Shown here piece by piece: positions 17,083 through 27,401 of a stretch of DNA of 64,000 bases. Each line of letters starts with the position of its first letter. Position 1 is the first letter of the stretch. The position numbers and the translations under genes were made by a program. The notes beneath the pieces are model-generated. The model saw only the letters and a program-made list of their open reading frames with translations, made no database searches and had not been told where the DNA came from. Source of the stretch: Actinokineospora diospyrosa (GTDB taxonomy: Bacteria; Actinomycetota; Actinomycetes; Mycobacteriales; Pseudonocardiaceae); NCBI RefSeq assembly GCF_024171925.1, contig NZ_JAMTCO010000009.1, forward strand, positions 214,705 through 278,704, given 5' to 3'.

Positions 17083-19593
17083 CTAGGACGAGCGGGCGGC
17101 TAGACGTTGCGCGACTCCCATGCGCGACTTCACGCCCAGCTTGGTGAACACGCGCGCGAGGTGTCCCTCGACGGTCTTGCGGCTGAGGAACAGCCGGGTC
17201 GCTACCTCTCGATTGGTCAACCCGGACGCCACGAGCTCGGCGATCTCCAACTCTCTGCCGGACAACGCTTCTACCGTCCCGTGTGGACGACGTGGACGAG
17301 GTGCGCGGGCGCCCAACCGCGTCTCGGTAAGCCTGACTCGAGCCGATAGCCATGTCGCGCCGCAGGCGAGGTAACCCTCCTTCGCCCGACTCAACTCGAC
17401 CCGCGCCGCGGTGAGGTCGCCTTCGGCCGCGAGGTGCTCGGCCAACAACTCCCTGGCACGCGCTTGCCGCACCGGGCCGCCGGTGATGGCACGGGCAGCG
17501 TCATCCCGGGCGGCGGTCGATCGGCCCAGCGCGGCCAACACGTACGACCGGGCGAAATGCCCGATCACGCTCGATCGCGCCACCGCCTCCTCGGCGAATC
17601 CGGCGGCCTCCTCGGTCCTGCCCAGGCCGACCAAGGCGATCGCGAGATGTCCCGCCCACGTTCCCCGGTCCCGCCCGCTTGCCCGGGACAGGTCAGCGCC
17701 AACCGACGCCGTGATGTGGCTTAAGCACCCGGCGAAGTTGCCCATCGCGAGGTAGGACTCAGCTGCCGACAACCCCGCGATCTCTGCCCACCACGACGAC
17801 TTCGGTAGCACTACCGCTGCCAAAGCCTCTTCCGGGCCGTTCTGCCACAAAACCGCCAATTGCTCCACGGCCGACGCCAGTGCCGCTAGCTCCGGGCTGC
17901 CCATGGCTGTGGCAACGGCGTGCGCTTCCCGACAACCCGTACGAACCCGGTCAAGGCGTCCCGAGTGCAGCGCCAATGCCGCGTCCACCGCCAGGAGCTC
18001 CGGCAGACTCGACCGACGGCCGGTAGTCCTAGCGATGTCCAAACCGCGCTGCACGTGCCTAGTCGCTTCAGCGGTCCGATCCAGTGATAGCTCTACCCAG
18101 GCCAACCCAGCTAAATGGTCGCCGACAGCAGCGTCCGGCAACCCGTCCACCAGGCGAACCGCGGGCCACGTGCCATACGCGTTCGCCTCACCCGCGCGGA
18201 CCGAACCGAGGGCGAGCAACACATGCCCCGCCACCTCATCGCCCTCCGCGATCGCGTGCCTGGCATGCCCCATGCACCCACTCGGGTCGCCCAGCAGTAC
18301 AGCCACCGCAGCCCGCTCCGCCGCCACGCCAGGTGTTCTCGCGCGGGCTAGAAGCGCCTCAGCCTCGGTATAACGCCCCAGCAGGCGCTCGGTTCGCGCG
18401 CACGCCCGCACGACCTCCGGCCCTGGCGTCTCATCGGCCAGTGCTTGGTGCAGCACGTCCCTGGCGCGGACGAGGTTGCCGCCGAGCCCTAGCGCGCGCC
18501 CCAGCAGCGGCGTCAACCGGTGCCCTGTGCCGTGGGGGAGGAGTTGGATGGCGCGGTCCACCCACGCTGCCGCGGTCGCCGGCGCCGAGTCGAGCACCAC
18601 CTCCGCCGCGCTCGCCAACGTCCGCGCCGCCTCGGCGTCGCCATAGGTGGCCGCGCGGGCCGCGTGGAAAGCCTGGAGCGGCAACGGCCCACCCTTGAGC
18701 CGGAGATACTCACCCGCCCGCCGGTGGGCTCCTGTCCGCCACGTGACGCCTGCCGACTGGTAAGCGGCCGCCCGGACCAACGGGTGCCGGAACGCGATCC
18801 GCGACCCGTGCGCGCGTACCAGCCCGATGGTCACAAGCTCGTCGAGCGCCCGAAGCACCGCGGTCTCAGGTAGACCTGCCGCCCGAACCACCACGTCCAC
18901 GTCAGCCGGCGCGCCAGAGGCTGCCACCGCGTACGCGACCTCTCGCTGTACCTCGTCCAACGCGAGCACCTCACTGGCAGCGACCGCGAGCACACCATCC
19001 GGCAAAGGCGTCTCCCCAAGCCCCCGCGGATCAATCGCCGATAGCACTACTTCAGGCGAGAGCCCCGCCATCGCGGACAGATAGAGCGGGTTACCGCCAC
19101 TGGCAGCGACCAGCTGCGCACACACGTGCCTAGGCGTACCGGGCAGCAGCGCGGCCACGGCTGAGGCGTCCAGTGGACCGGGGGACAACCGGGTCACCTG
19201 CCACGGCGACCGCGCCAGCGCCGCGGGCAGCCACTGGCACCCGTCCCGGTAGGCCAACGCGACCAACACCGGCCCCGGTGACGGCACCCGGAGCAGCGGC
19301 TCCAGCCAGTGCGCCCATTCCACCGCGTGCGCGTCATCAATCACCAGCACCGACGGACAATGCTCGGAGATCCGTTCGTTCGGCGGTCGAGGCACCGCCG
19401 CGAATCGCACGTCGACACCGAGGGAATCGGCCTGGTGGGCGAGTTCGGCGAGCAGTCGGGTTTTCCCGGTGCCCGGCTCACCGTGCACCGCGACCACCAC
19501 CGCCTGGCCCGCGACCAGCGCGTCCAGTGACCGCCGGAGTGCGGAAAGTTCCTGCTCGCGACCAACGAGGGGCTCGCGGGCGGGTCTTCCCAT
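17083..19593 (-). CDS. LAL-type LuxR-family transcriptional regulator
   Basis: The 836-residue regulator has an N-terminal AAA-type ATPase (Walker A GEPGTGKTRLL near residue 41, Walker B SVLVIDDAHAVEW near 100), a long helical TPR-like middle, and a C-terminal LuxR helix-turn-helix (ELEIAELVASGLTNREVATRLF, then SRKTVEGH). Large ATP-binding LuxR regulators are typical pathway-specific activators in actinomycete natural-product clusters. It lies just downstream of a condensation-domain gene on the same strand, so it is a good candidate regulator of the biosynthetic genes here. Confidence 0.9.
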   Translation of the reverse strand: MGRPAREPLVGREQELSALRRSLDALVAGQAVVVAVHGEPGTGKTRLLAELAHQADSLGVDVRFAAVPRPPNERISEHCPSVLVIDDAHAVEWAHWLEPLLRVPSPGPVLVALAYRDGCQWLPAALARSPWQVTRLSPGPLDASAVAALLPGTPRHVCAQLVAASGGNPLYLSAMAGLSPEVVLSAIDPRGLGETPLPDGVLAVAASEVLALDEVQREVAYAVAASGAPADVDVVVRAAGLPETAVLRALDELVTIGLVRAHGSRIAFRHPLVRAAAYQSAGVTWRTGAHRRAGEYLRLKGGPLPLQAFHAARAATYGDAEAARTLASAAEVVLDSAPATAAAWVDRAIQLLPHGTGHRLTPLLGRALGLGGNLVRARDVLHQALADETPGPEVVRACARTERLLGRYTEAEALLARARTPGVAAERAAVAVLLGDPSGCMGHARHAIAEGDEVAGHVLLALGSVRAGEANAYGTWPAVRLVDGLPDAAVGDHLAGLAWVELSLDRTAEATRHVQRGLDIARTTGRRSSLPELLAVDAALALHSGRLDRVRTGCREAHAVATAMGSPELAALASAVEQLAVLWQNGPEEALAAVVLPKSSWWAEIAGLSAAESYLAMGNFAGCLSHITASVGADLSRASGRDRGTWAGHLAIALVGLGRTEEAAGFAEEAVARSSVIGHFARSYVLAALGRSTAARDDAARAITGGPVRQARARELLAEHLAAEGDLTAARVELSRAKEGYLACGATWLSARVRLTETRLGARAPRPRRPHGTVEALSGRELEIAELVASGLTNREVATRLFLSRKTVEGHLARVFTKLGVKSRMGVAQRLAARSS

Positions 19594-19663
19594 CCGCCAC
19601 CCCCAGAATCGCTAATCGAAAGGCGGAATCGCCGGTGTCGATTGTCGATCTTAGGTTACCCGG

Positions 19664-21373
19664 TTAATCGGCAGAAGCGGTCGGACGGCCCGAACCGGAG
19701 TCCAGAACGGTCCCCTGGATGTCATGGATCACATAGTGGTGCGGGGCCATCGCCCCGGGCCTGCCCGGCAGCGCGGCCAACACCGCGGTGTGCAGCTCCC
19801 GCGGGCCAGGCGCCGGAGCCGCCACGTGCGCGGTGATCCGCCCGTCCTCGGCGGTGACCCGAACCGCGCCACCGCCCACCGCGTCGCTCACCGCCGCGTG
19901 CACCTCGTCCAAGTCCACCCAGGACGAGTCCAGCAGCCGCCAGGACTCCTCGCGCCGCACCGGTGACACCCCGGTCGCCGCGCCGATGTCGCGCACCCGG
20001 ACCTCACCAGTCGCCGCCGTCACCAAGAGGCGCTCTAGCGCCAACAACACCGTGTCGACCTCGGCCGCGGGGAACCGCGCCGTGTCCACATGCAGGCGGA
20101 TGTCTGCGTCGGTGTCGCTGACACCGCCGAGAGTGAGCAGGAACGCCGTAGGCAACGTCCGGTCCGGCATCGGCTCCAGACGTGTGTCCGCTAAAGCCGC
20201 CACCGGGTCATCCGGGGCGTTGGTCGCTGCGGCCGCCGTTGTGGCACCGAGGTCGTTGAAGACAGCGTCGCGGTGGAAGTAGGTGCCGCGCTCACGGCCA
20301 ACGTTGTCGATGACCTCCCACAGCTCGATCGAGTCGAACTGCGCGTAGCGATAGGCGTTGATGGTGGTCGCTTGCACCTGCCGCACGACGTCATCGAAGG
20401 TCGCGTCGTCATCGAGCGTGTAAGGCACCAAGGCGTCTTGCGCCAACGGCCCCACGTACTCCCGCCAAGCAGAGCGGAAGCGGTTGCCGCAGATGGACAC
20501 GATGACCCCGTCCGGCGTCGCGGTCCGCACGCTGAGCAGCGCCGCCGCAGCCGCCAAGACCACGGTGGAGTAACTGGCGCCGGTACGTTCGACGATCACC
20601 CGCAGTGCCGACGCGGCCGCGGTCGACACCATCCGCCGCTCCAGGTAGCCCGGGGTGCCGTCCGGGTGCGGCGGCATCGCGCACATCGCCTGCGGGACCT
20701 GCCGCAGCCGGGTGTCCCAGTACTTCAGCGCCGACCGGGTCCGCCGTCTGCCGACCTCCGACTGCTCCCACTCCGCCTGGTCCAACGGCTGGTGCCCGCG
20801 CTCCTCGGCCAGGTCGTCGCGCCCGGCCAGCAGCGCCCGCAGTTGCTCGCCCACGATCGCCGCCCCCGCCGCGTCCACCGCGACGTGGCAGAACAGCAGC
20901 ACCGCCACGATCGGCGCGCCACCGTCGGTGATCACCAGCACCCGCAGCGGCAACCCGTCGACCACGTCGAACGGCACCCCCAGCTGCTGCCACACCAGCT
21001 GCCCGATGAACGCCAGCGGGTCGTCGCCGGTCAGCTCGTGCAGCTGCAGCGCGACCTCGCCCTCGACGAGCACCCGCTGGGTGGGTCCCTCGGGGGAGTC
21101 GAGCACGAACGTCGTGCGCAGCGCCTCGTGCCGGGCGACCAGCACCCCCAGCGCCCCGACGAGCTCCGACACGGTGTGCCCGGGGGACAGCTCCACGAAC
21201 ACCGGCAGCACGTCCGAGCGGTCACCGTCGGTGCCCAACCACCGCAGCACGTTGCGCTGCCCCAGCGTCACCGGGCCGGTCCCACCCCGGACACCGCGGA
21301 ACCGAACGGACAAGACGGGCACGGTAGGGCCATCGGTACTGGGCTTGGGCGCTGTCGACTGCGGCACCGTCAT
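19664..21373 (-). CDS. Second stand-alone condensation-domain protein
   Basis: The 569-residue protein is a single condensation domain with a C-terminal extension of about 110 residues. The motif is CHVAVDAAG, again keeping the second His, Asp and Gly but with Cys in place of the first His, like the one at 4958. TLGQRNVLRWLG near the start is a C1-type motif. The ATG at 21373 has AGGAG eight bases upstream, better than the in-frame start at 21382. The terminal extension contains a Val-Ala-rich fold of unknown role. It suggests that this gene and the adjacent LAL regulator belong with the biosynthetic genes at 1-9.6 kb, despite 10 kb of unrelated genes between. Confidence 0.75.
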   Translation of the reverse strand: MTVPQSTAPKPSTDGPTVPVLSVRFRGVRGGTGPVTLGQRNVLRWLGTDGDRSDVLPVFVELSPGHTVSELVGALGVLVARHEALRTTFVLDSPEGPTQRVLVEGEVALQLHELTGDDPLAFIGQLVWQQLGVPFDVVDGLPLRVLVITDGGAPIVAVLLFCHVAVDAAGAAIVGEQLRALLAGRDDLAEERGHQPLDQAEWEQSEVGRRRTRSALKYWDTRLRQVPQAMCAMPPHPDGTPGYLERRMVSTAAASALRVIVERTGASYSTVVLAAAAALLSVRTATPDGVIVSICGNRFRSAWREYVGPLAQDALVPYTLDDDATFDDVVRQVQATTINAYRYAQFDSIELWEVIDNVGRERGTYFHRDAVFNDLGATTAAAATNAPDDPVAALADTRLEPMPDRTLPTAFLLTLGGVSDTDADIRLHVDTARFPAAEVDTVLLALERLLVTAATGEVRVRDIGAATGVSPVRREESWRLLDSSWVDLDEVHAAVSDAVGGGAVRVTAEDGRITAHVAAPAPGPRELHTAVLAALPGRPGAMAPHHYVIHDIQGTVLDSGSGRPTASAD

Positions 21374-21503
21374 GGCGAACACTCCTCATGTCCCGGCGGC
21401 GAACACAGCAGGACCCTAGGCAGCCCGCCTGCGCCGAGCATGGGGGAAATCCCCTATCTTGACCGATCCCACCCGCCGGAACGCGGCTCGATGCCAAGCT
21501 CGG

Positions 21504-24500
21504 TTACTCCCGCCGGGGCAACTGACCGGTCGGGCCAGCGGTGACCGTGAAGCGGCCCGGTCCGAAGGTGACCTGACCGGTCGGGCCGGGCGAGATCGGC
21601 CCGGTCCCGGCCTGCAGGTCGGCCTCGAACCCCGGCAGCTTGAGCTTGATCAGCGACGGCAGCAGCACCGCGATGGTGAACAGACCAACTAGCACCGGCG
21701 TGGTCGTCGTCAGCATCACCGCGGTGACCTTGTCGCTGGTGAAGAAGGTGACCCATAGCGTGCCGAGCAGCGCGATAGACACCAACGCGACGGCATAGCC
21801 ACCCCAGATCGCGGGTGCCACCGCCTTCAGTTCGCGTTCCAGCAGGTGCAGGTTGCGCTGGGCGTCGGCGTGCCCGGAGTCCCGCTTAAGACACTCCCGC
21901 AGGTGCGCCATGGCCCGTTGGCGGTACAAGAGCCGCCCGCGCGTGTCTCCGGCAAGAGAGCCCATGCGGTGGTGGGCTACTCCGGCGACGAAGTGCGGGT
22001 CGGCCTCGCTGTCTGGAGCGGACGAGATGGCTCCTTGCGCGTGGGCGTAGGCCTCGGCGTGCAGGTCAGCGTTCTGCTGCTTGTCGCCACGTTGGACTAA
22101 GAGCCGGGCCAAAGCCAGATTGGTACGCCACCGCGCCGGTCCATCTTGGCGCAAGAGCGCCGCCCGCAGAGTGGACTCCGCCTCGGCCTCATCACCGGCC
22201 TTGGCGAGCGCTTGAGCGGTTCCGATGGCAGCAGCGGCAGAGGCAGGATCAACGGCGAGCGCTTGCCGGAACTCCCGCTCAGCCTCAGGCAACCGATCGG
22301 TCCGCAGCAGCAGCGCCCCCAACTCCACATGCGCCGCCGCGTCGTACCAATCCCGACTGATCGCCTTGGCCAGCTCTGCCTCGGCCTCTTCATAGCGTCC
22401 CATTTGGACGTACAAGGCACCCAGGTCGGCATGGCTACCGTGGTACGGATCGATCTCCAGCGCCCGCTTGAAGTGGTACTCCGCCGACGCCAGTTGCTCC
22501 TGCCGGAACGCGGCAACCCCCAGACAGATGTGTGCGGACGGGTCGTCCCGCCGCTTGAGGAGCTCGGCAGCGATGACTTCCCCCTCTTGCCACCGACTCA
22601 CCCCCTCTTGCCTGATCAATGCCCAAGCCAGCGCCAACCGCTGGTCGAAGTCGTTGGTGGGCAACGCCCTGAACTCACTCTCCGCGACCGCGAACCTGCC
22701 CTCGCTGAACGCCACCCACCCCAGTCCATACCGAGACGCCCGACGCTCCCGGTCGTTAACCGAGCCATCGAGCAACTCTTGGAACACCCGCCGCGCATCG
22801 GGCAACCGGCCGTCGTCGTGGTGAATCCACCCCAACTCGGCACGCAGGCTCCGCAGATGCGGATGCACCTTGATCAGCCTCGCGATCAGTCGCTCCGCCT
22901 CCCCATACCGGCGCAGCGACCGCAGGGTGGTCGAAAGAGCAACCCCATAGTCCGGGTCGTTCGGCACATCACGCATGGCCTCGGCTGTGCAGCGCGCAGC
23001 AGCGTCGAACGCGAGCCGGTACTCGTGCACCCGCGACAGCGCCAGCCGCAGCCAGACATTGGTCGGATGCCACTCCAGCCCGGCGCGGACCACCCGTTCG
23101 GCCTGATCGATCCGGTGCAGCCGGAACAACGCCTGGATCTTGTGGTCCATCGCGTCCACGTCGCGCGGTGCGATCTCCAACGCGCGGTCGGCGGCGGCCA
23201 GTGCTCCCTCCGCGTCGTCCAGTTCTAGTCGCAACCAGGCCGTCGAGGTGTGCACATCGGGATGCCCCGGCAGGAGTGCGACAGCCTCCGCCGCGGCCGC
23301 TTGGGCCTCGTCGAGCCGCTCTGCTCGCCGAAGCACCTGAGCGTGCGCGGTCAGCGCCCAAGGGGAGGTCGGCATGACAGCCAGAGCCCGCTTGCACCAT
23401 GCGATAGCGGTGTCGTCGTCTCCGAGATCGGAGTTGAGCCATGCGCAGGCCAGGTACGCAGTGGCGTTGGCGCTGTCGTCTGCGAGTTCCGCTGCGGTCA
23501 TGGCCTCCTCGAACCGCCGCGCGTAGCTGAGGAAGTAAATGAGGTTCTGCCGCGCCCACGCGTAACCAGGGGCGAGTGCCACAGCGCGCTGCGCCAGTTC
23601 AACCGCGGCGTTCTCGTCGTTGAGGTGGCTATGGAGCCATGCGGCCCCCAGCAGCATGCTCACGTTCTCCGGGTACTCGGCGACTGCCCGCTCCGCTTCC
23701 GCTAGAGCTTCGGGAAACCGATGTGCCTTCCGCAGGAAGTCGATCTTCCGGCGCAGCGCCCACAGGTAGCCGGGGTTGGCGGACCACACCTCGGTGGCGA
23801 TGGCGATCGCGCTGTCGAACCGCCCCTCGGTCTGGAACACCTCCGCCTTCGCCATGCGCACCCGCACGTCCTCGGTGTTCGCGGCACTATCAGCTGCTTC
23901 ATGCGCGTCGTGGTATCGACCCAGCTGGCGCAGGCATCCGATTCGTGCGATCAGTGCGGCCCTGTTGGCAGGCTCCTCCTCCAAGACCTTTTCGGCCTCG
24001 ATCAACGCCTTGTCGAACCGGTGGAGGTCGATGTAGGCGTTAGCCGCCGCCATACGAACCTTGGTTGAACTCGGTCGAAGGGCCAAGGCGTGCGCCCCTG
24101 CCTCACACGCTTCGGCGTAGCGGCAAAGGTCACGCAGGTAGTCGATACGAAAGGCGAGTGCCTCCGCGTACTGGGGGTAGACGCTCAACGCGCGCTCGAC
24201 CAGCTCTAACGCGCGGGTGTCTTCATCCAGCGTGCTGAAGTGCCGTGCGGCGGAGAGGTTGATCGCCGGGTCGTTCGGGCACCGTGAGAGCGCCGTGGCC
24301 ACGGCGTCCGCGAGGTTCTCGGTGCTTTGGGCGTACGAGATCCGCGCGTTCAGCGATACGCGGTCAAGCGGGTGTGCCGCGATCGTGTCGTTAAGCACCG
24401 CCGCAGAGCGGTCGTCAAGGCCAGCCTGGTGGAAGGTGTAGGCGGCGACCCGGCTGATCGCCGGGTGTGTGTGGCGCACCCGCAGTGCGTTGTCCGCCGC

Positions 24501-25568
24501 TTGAACAGCGTCCTCTGTGGCGCCAGTGGATCGCAAGATCTGGATCAGTGTGGCCGTTGCGCGGCTGGCTCTGGGGTTGATGTCCAATGCCCGGCGCACG
24601 CATGCGATGGCCGCGTCCGGGTCATTGCGTTGCTTCTCTGTCCATGCGGCGGTGACGTGCGCATCCACGTCCCGAGGCCGTGCGGCGATCGCCTGGTCGA
24701 TCACTGCTCGGGCCCGGTCCGGCTGCTTGCGGGCGTTCTCGATGGCGGCCAAGCTGCGCAACGCCCACGAGTGGCGCGGGTCCAGATCGATGGCGCGTTC
24801 GGCCAACGCGGCGGCCTCATCGAGCCGATCTACTGCATGCAGGGTCCATGCTGCTGTCACCAGCAGGTGGGCGGCGCCTGGGAACTGCTCGATCGCTTTA
24901 GCCTCCCACTCCTGGGCTTCCGCGTACCGCCACATCTGCCTCAGTGCTGTAGCCCGGTTTGAATAGGCGCTGGACAGATTGGGGTCGACTTCGATCGCGG
25001 CGTCGAAGTGGGGGAGTGACTCTTCGAGCGCGCCTCGCTCAAGATGGACACGCCCCAGCGTGACGTGGCACTTGCCTATAGAAGGGTGTGCGGCGACCAG
25101 ACGCTCGGCGGCGGCCTGGGCCTCTGACCACCGGTACAGCTCAGCCAACCCGTCGGCGTACCAGCGCGCAGGGCGCCAGTCGGTGGGGGATAGGGCCACT
25201 GCCGCGTTGTACTGCTCCAGGGCCTCTTCGTGTAGATCGAAGTTAGCGTAGGCACGCCCGAGTGCTACCCGCAGCAGTGCATGCTCAGGGAAGCGCTCGA
25301 GCGACTCAAGCCCGAACGTGATCGCGTCCTCGTACGCACAAGACTCTGCCAACGCCACGAGGTGCCAGGTGGTGACGGCGGGGTCTTCTAGTTGTCGGGA
25401 GGTGAGTTCGGCGGCCTCGTCTTCTCGGCTCATCGCCAGCAGGACCCGGGCGTGTGCGACCACCACCTGCGGATCGTGCGGGGACGCGGCCAGCGCCTGT
25501 TCGCTGGCGGCCAGGGCGGCCGGGAGCTCCCAGCGGCGGCGGAGGAGGTCGATGTCGGTGGTGCTCAC
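21504..25568 (-). CDS. Giant tetratricopeptide-repeat protein with C-terminal membrane anchor
   Basis: The 1354-residue protein is built almost entirely of TPR units of about 34 residues, with repeated A-x-x-x-P and LxxAxxALERAxxLxP patterns through residues 10-1220. Two hydrophobic helices follow near 1240-1310 and then a Gly/Pro-rich tail (TGPISPGPTGQVTFGPG). The layout suggests a membrane-attached protein-interaction scaffold. No catalytic domain is seen. It starts divergently from the pentapeptide protein. A link to the NACHT protein or to the biosynthetic genes cannot be shown. Confidence 0.85.
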   Translation of the reverse strand: MSTTDIDLLRRRWELPAALAASEQALAASPHDPQVVVAHARVLLAMSREDEAAELTSRQLEDPAVTTWHLVALAESCAYEDAITFGLESLERFPEHALLRVALGRAYANFDLHEEALEQYNAAVALSPTDWRPARWYADGLAELYRWSEAQAAAERLVAAHPSIGKCHVTLGRVHLERGALEESLPHFDAAIEVDPNLSSAYSNRATALRQMWRYAEAQEWEAKAIEQFPGAAHLLVTAAWTLHAVDRLDEAAALAERAIDLDPRHSWALRSLAAIENARKQPDRARAVIDQAIAARPRDVDAHVTAAWTEKQRNDPDAAIACVRRALDINPRASRATATLIQILRSTGATEDAVQAADNALRVRHTHPAISRVAAYTFHQAGLDDRSAAVLNDTIAAHPLDRVSLNARISYAQSTENLADAVATALSRCPNDPAINLSAARHFSTLDEDTRALELVERALSVYPQYAEALAFRIDYLRDLCRYAEACEAGAHALALRPSSTKVRMAAANAYIDLHRFDKALIEAEKVLEEEPANRAALIARIGCLRQLGRYHDAHEAADSAANTEDVRVRMAKAEVFQTEGRFDSAIAIATEVWSANPGYLWALRRKIDFLRKAHRFPEALAEAERAVAEYPENVSMLLGAAWLHSHLNDENAAVELAQRAVALAPGYAWARQNLIYFLSYARRFEEAMTAAELADDSANATAYLACAWLNSDLGDDDTAIAWCKRALAVMPTSPWALTAHAQVLRRAERLDEAQAAAAEAVALLPGHPDVHTSTAWLRLELDDAEGALAAADRALEIAPRDVDAMDHKIQALFRLHRIDQAERVVRAGLEWHPTNVWLRLALSRVHEYRLAFDAAARCTAEAMRDVPNDPDYGVALSTTLRSLRRYGEAERLIARLIKVHPHLRSLRAELGWIHHDDGRLPDARRVFQELLDGSVNDRERRASRYGLGWVAFSEGRFAVAESEFRALPTNDFDQRLALAWALIRQEGVSRWQEGEVIAAELLKRRDDPSAHICLGVAAFRQEQLASAEYHFKRALEIDPYHGSHADLGALYVQMGRYEEAEAELAKAISRDWYDAAAHVELGALLLRTDRLPEAEREFRQALAVDPASAAAAIGTAQALAKAGDEAEAESTLRAALLRQDGPARWRTNLALARLLVQRGDKQQNADLHAEAYAHAQGAISSAPDSEADPHFVAGVAHHRMGSLAGDTRGRLLYRQRAMAHLRECLKRDSGHADAQRNLHLLERELKAVAPAIWGGYAVALVSIALLGTLWVTFFTSDKVTAVMLTTTTPVLVGLFTIAVLLPSLIKLKLPGFEADLQAGTGPISPGPTGQVTFGPGRFTVTAGPTGQLPRRE

Positions 25569-25638
25569 AGCTCCCCTTACGCTCGTTCTCCCACCGTGGT
25601 CGTGACACTCTCACGTTCCGTTACCGCTCGGGAGCACC

Positions 25639-26409
25639 GTGCCAGATCCGTTTGTGGCGTTGCGGGCCGATTGCGCCAACTGCCACGCACTGTGCTGCCG
25701 TGTCCCCGCCTTCGCGGCCTCGGCCGACTTCGCCATCACCAAGCCCGCCGGTCGCGCCTGTCCGAACCTGCTCGCCGACCACCGGTGCGGCATCCACGAC
25801 CACCTGCGCACCAAGGGCTTCACCGGCTGCACCGTCTACGACTGCTTCGGCGCTGGCCAGAAGGTCACCCGCACCGCCCCCGAGGCGGCCCAAGACGTGT
25901 TCCCGGTCGTGCGTGACCTGCACGAGCTGCTCTGGTACCTCACAGAGGCCCGGGAGGTCGCGGCGCCACTGCGCGCTGACCTTGACCGCATGCTGGCCGA
26001 GACCGAGGACCTCACCAACGCGGATGTCGCCGCCCTGCGGTCCCTTGACGTCCACTCCCACCGGCACCGGGTCAACACGCTGCTGCTCAAAGCAAGCGAG
26101 CACGTCCGTGCCGGAACCAGAGGGAAGGACCACCGGGGCGCCAACCTGATGGGTGCCCGGTTGCGTCGCGCGGACCTGCGCGGAGCCAGCCTAAGAGGGG
26201 CCTACCTGATCGGGGCAGACCTAAGAGGCGCCGATCTGCGCAAAGCCGACGTGATCGGCGCGGACATGCGGGGCGCTGACCTAAGAGGGGCTGACTTCAC
26301 CGGCGCGCTGTTCCTGATCCAGTCCCAACTGGACTCCGCGCGCGGCGACAGCACCACCAAGCTGCCTGCGAGCTTGGCGCATCCGGCCCACTGGTCGACT
26401 AAGGCATGA
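25639..26409 (+). CDS. Pentapeptide-repeat protein with YkgJ-like Cys cluster
   Basis: The 256-residue protein has an N-terminal metal-binding-type Cys set (CANCHALCC, then ACPNL, RCGIHDH and GCTVYDC) as in YkgJ-family zinc/iron-chelating domains. From about residue 165 it has some 14 pentapeptide repeats of the A(D/N)LxG type (GADLRGADLRKAD and so on), which fold as a right-handed beta helix. The GTG at 25639 has GGAG just upstream. The function is unknown; pentapeptide helices can mimic DNA, while the N-terminal domain may bind metal. It overlaps the convergent membrane protein gene by 11 bases. Confidence 0.85.
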   Translation: MPDPFVALRADCANCHALCCRVPAFAASADFAITKPAGRACPNLLADHRCGIHDHLRTKGFTGCTVYDCFGAGQKVTRTAPEAAQDVFPVVRDLHELLWYLTEAREVAAPLRADLDRMLAETEDLTNADVAALRSLDVHSHRHRVNTLLLKASEHVRAGTRGKDHRGANLMGARLRRADLRGASLRGAYLIGADLRGADLRKADVIGADMRGADLRGADFTGALFLIQSQLDSARGDSTTKLPASLAHPAHWSTKA

Positions 26410-27271
26410 ACTTCTTCGGGCCGATGAGTGCGGCGGCGCCGATCAGGACGTAGCCGACCACCGGGCCGAATGAGCCGACGCTGAGGTTGTCGAAGCCGTC
26501 GGCGAAGTCGGCGACGGCGGCCACGTGGACGCCGGACAGTGCCAACAGGATCAGGCCAGCGACCCGGCGGAACATGCTCACCGCGGTTTTCAGCACGAAG
26601 ATGACCACCACAGCGACACCCACAGCGGCCACCGCCACGACCACGTCACGGGTGCTGAAGTCCTGCTGGACGCCGAACAGCCCGGTCATCGGGCCGACCC
26701 CGTAGCGCAAGAGCAGGTAGCCGACGCCGAGTAGGACAAGACCCGCCCACACGGCTTTCATCGCCACGGACTCGAGCACCGCCGAGAACGACAACAGCAC
26801 GCCCAGCACGACCAGCGGGTAGCTGAAGATCACGACGTACCAGTCACCGAAGCCGTGGGCTTGGCCGTCGGACAGGTCACCTACCAAGCTCGCCAGCGAC
26901 TTGGGGTCACCGCCGTGCGCCACCCACGGCAGCAGCGTCAGGCTCAACAGCTGCACCAGCGACCCGACGATCGCCAGCACCAACCCGACACCGGGGATCC
27001 GGCGCGGACCCGACGACGACCGCGACGGCTGCGTGGGCCGGGGTGCCGCGGGCCGCTGGGGTGACTGCGCGGCCGGTCGCTGGGACGACTGGGCAGGCGG
27101 GCCCGCCTGGCGCTGGGGCTCCTGCCGGTACCCGCCCTGCGGCTGACCCTGGCGGGGCTGCTGCGGGTAGGGCTGCTGCTGGGGGTTGGGCCGGTAAGGG
27201 CCACCTCCCACGGGCGGACCGTAGCCGCCCTGGCTGGGGTACCGGGGGTCGTGCGGCGGCGGTTGCGACAT
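26399..27271 (-). CDS. Membrane protein with Pro/Gln-rich cytoplasmic N-terminus
   Basis: The 290-residue protein starts with about 95 residues of low-complexity sequence rich in Pro, Gln, Gly and Tyr, then has five or so hydrophobic helices (for example VGLVLAIVGSLVQLLSLTLLPW, WYVVIFSYPLVVLGVLL, VVVAVAAVGVAVVVIFVL). Such disordered-head membrane proteins are common in Pseudonocardiales and have no assigned role. The ATG is preceded by a spacer from the divergent DGPF gene. Confidence 0.75.
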   Translation of the reverse strand: MSQPPPHDPRYPSQGGYGPPVGGGPYRPNPQQQPYPQQPRQGQPQGGYRQEPQRQAGPPAQSSQRPAAQSPQRPAAPRPTQPSRSSSGPRRIPGVGLVLAIVGSLVQLLSLTLLPWVAHGGDPKSLASLVGDLSDGQAHGFGDWYVVIFSYPLVVLGVLLSFSAVLESVAMKAVWAGLVLLGVGYLLLRYGVGPMTGLFGVQQDFSTRDVVVAVAAVGVAVVVIFVLKTAVSMFRRVAGLILLALSGVHVAAVADFADGFDNLSVGSFGPVVGYVLIGAAALIGPKKFMP

Positions 27272-27401
27272 GAGCGAACCGTACAGTCAGGACCGGTCGA
27301 AAACAGCCCGTCGCCGAGGTGTCGATTCGCGAGGCAGCCATTCGTGTAGGAGGTGCGGGCAGCCGGACCGCCCGCCGACCCGGACGACAAGAGGAGACGA
27401 C

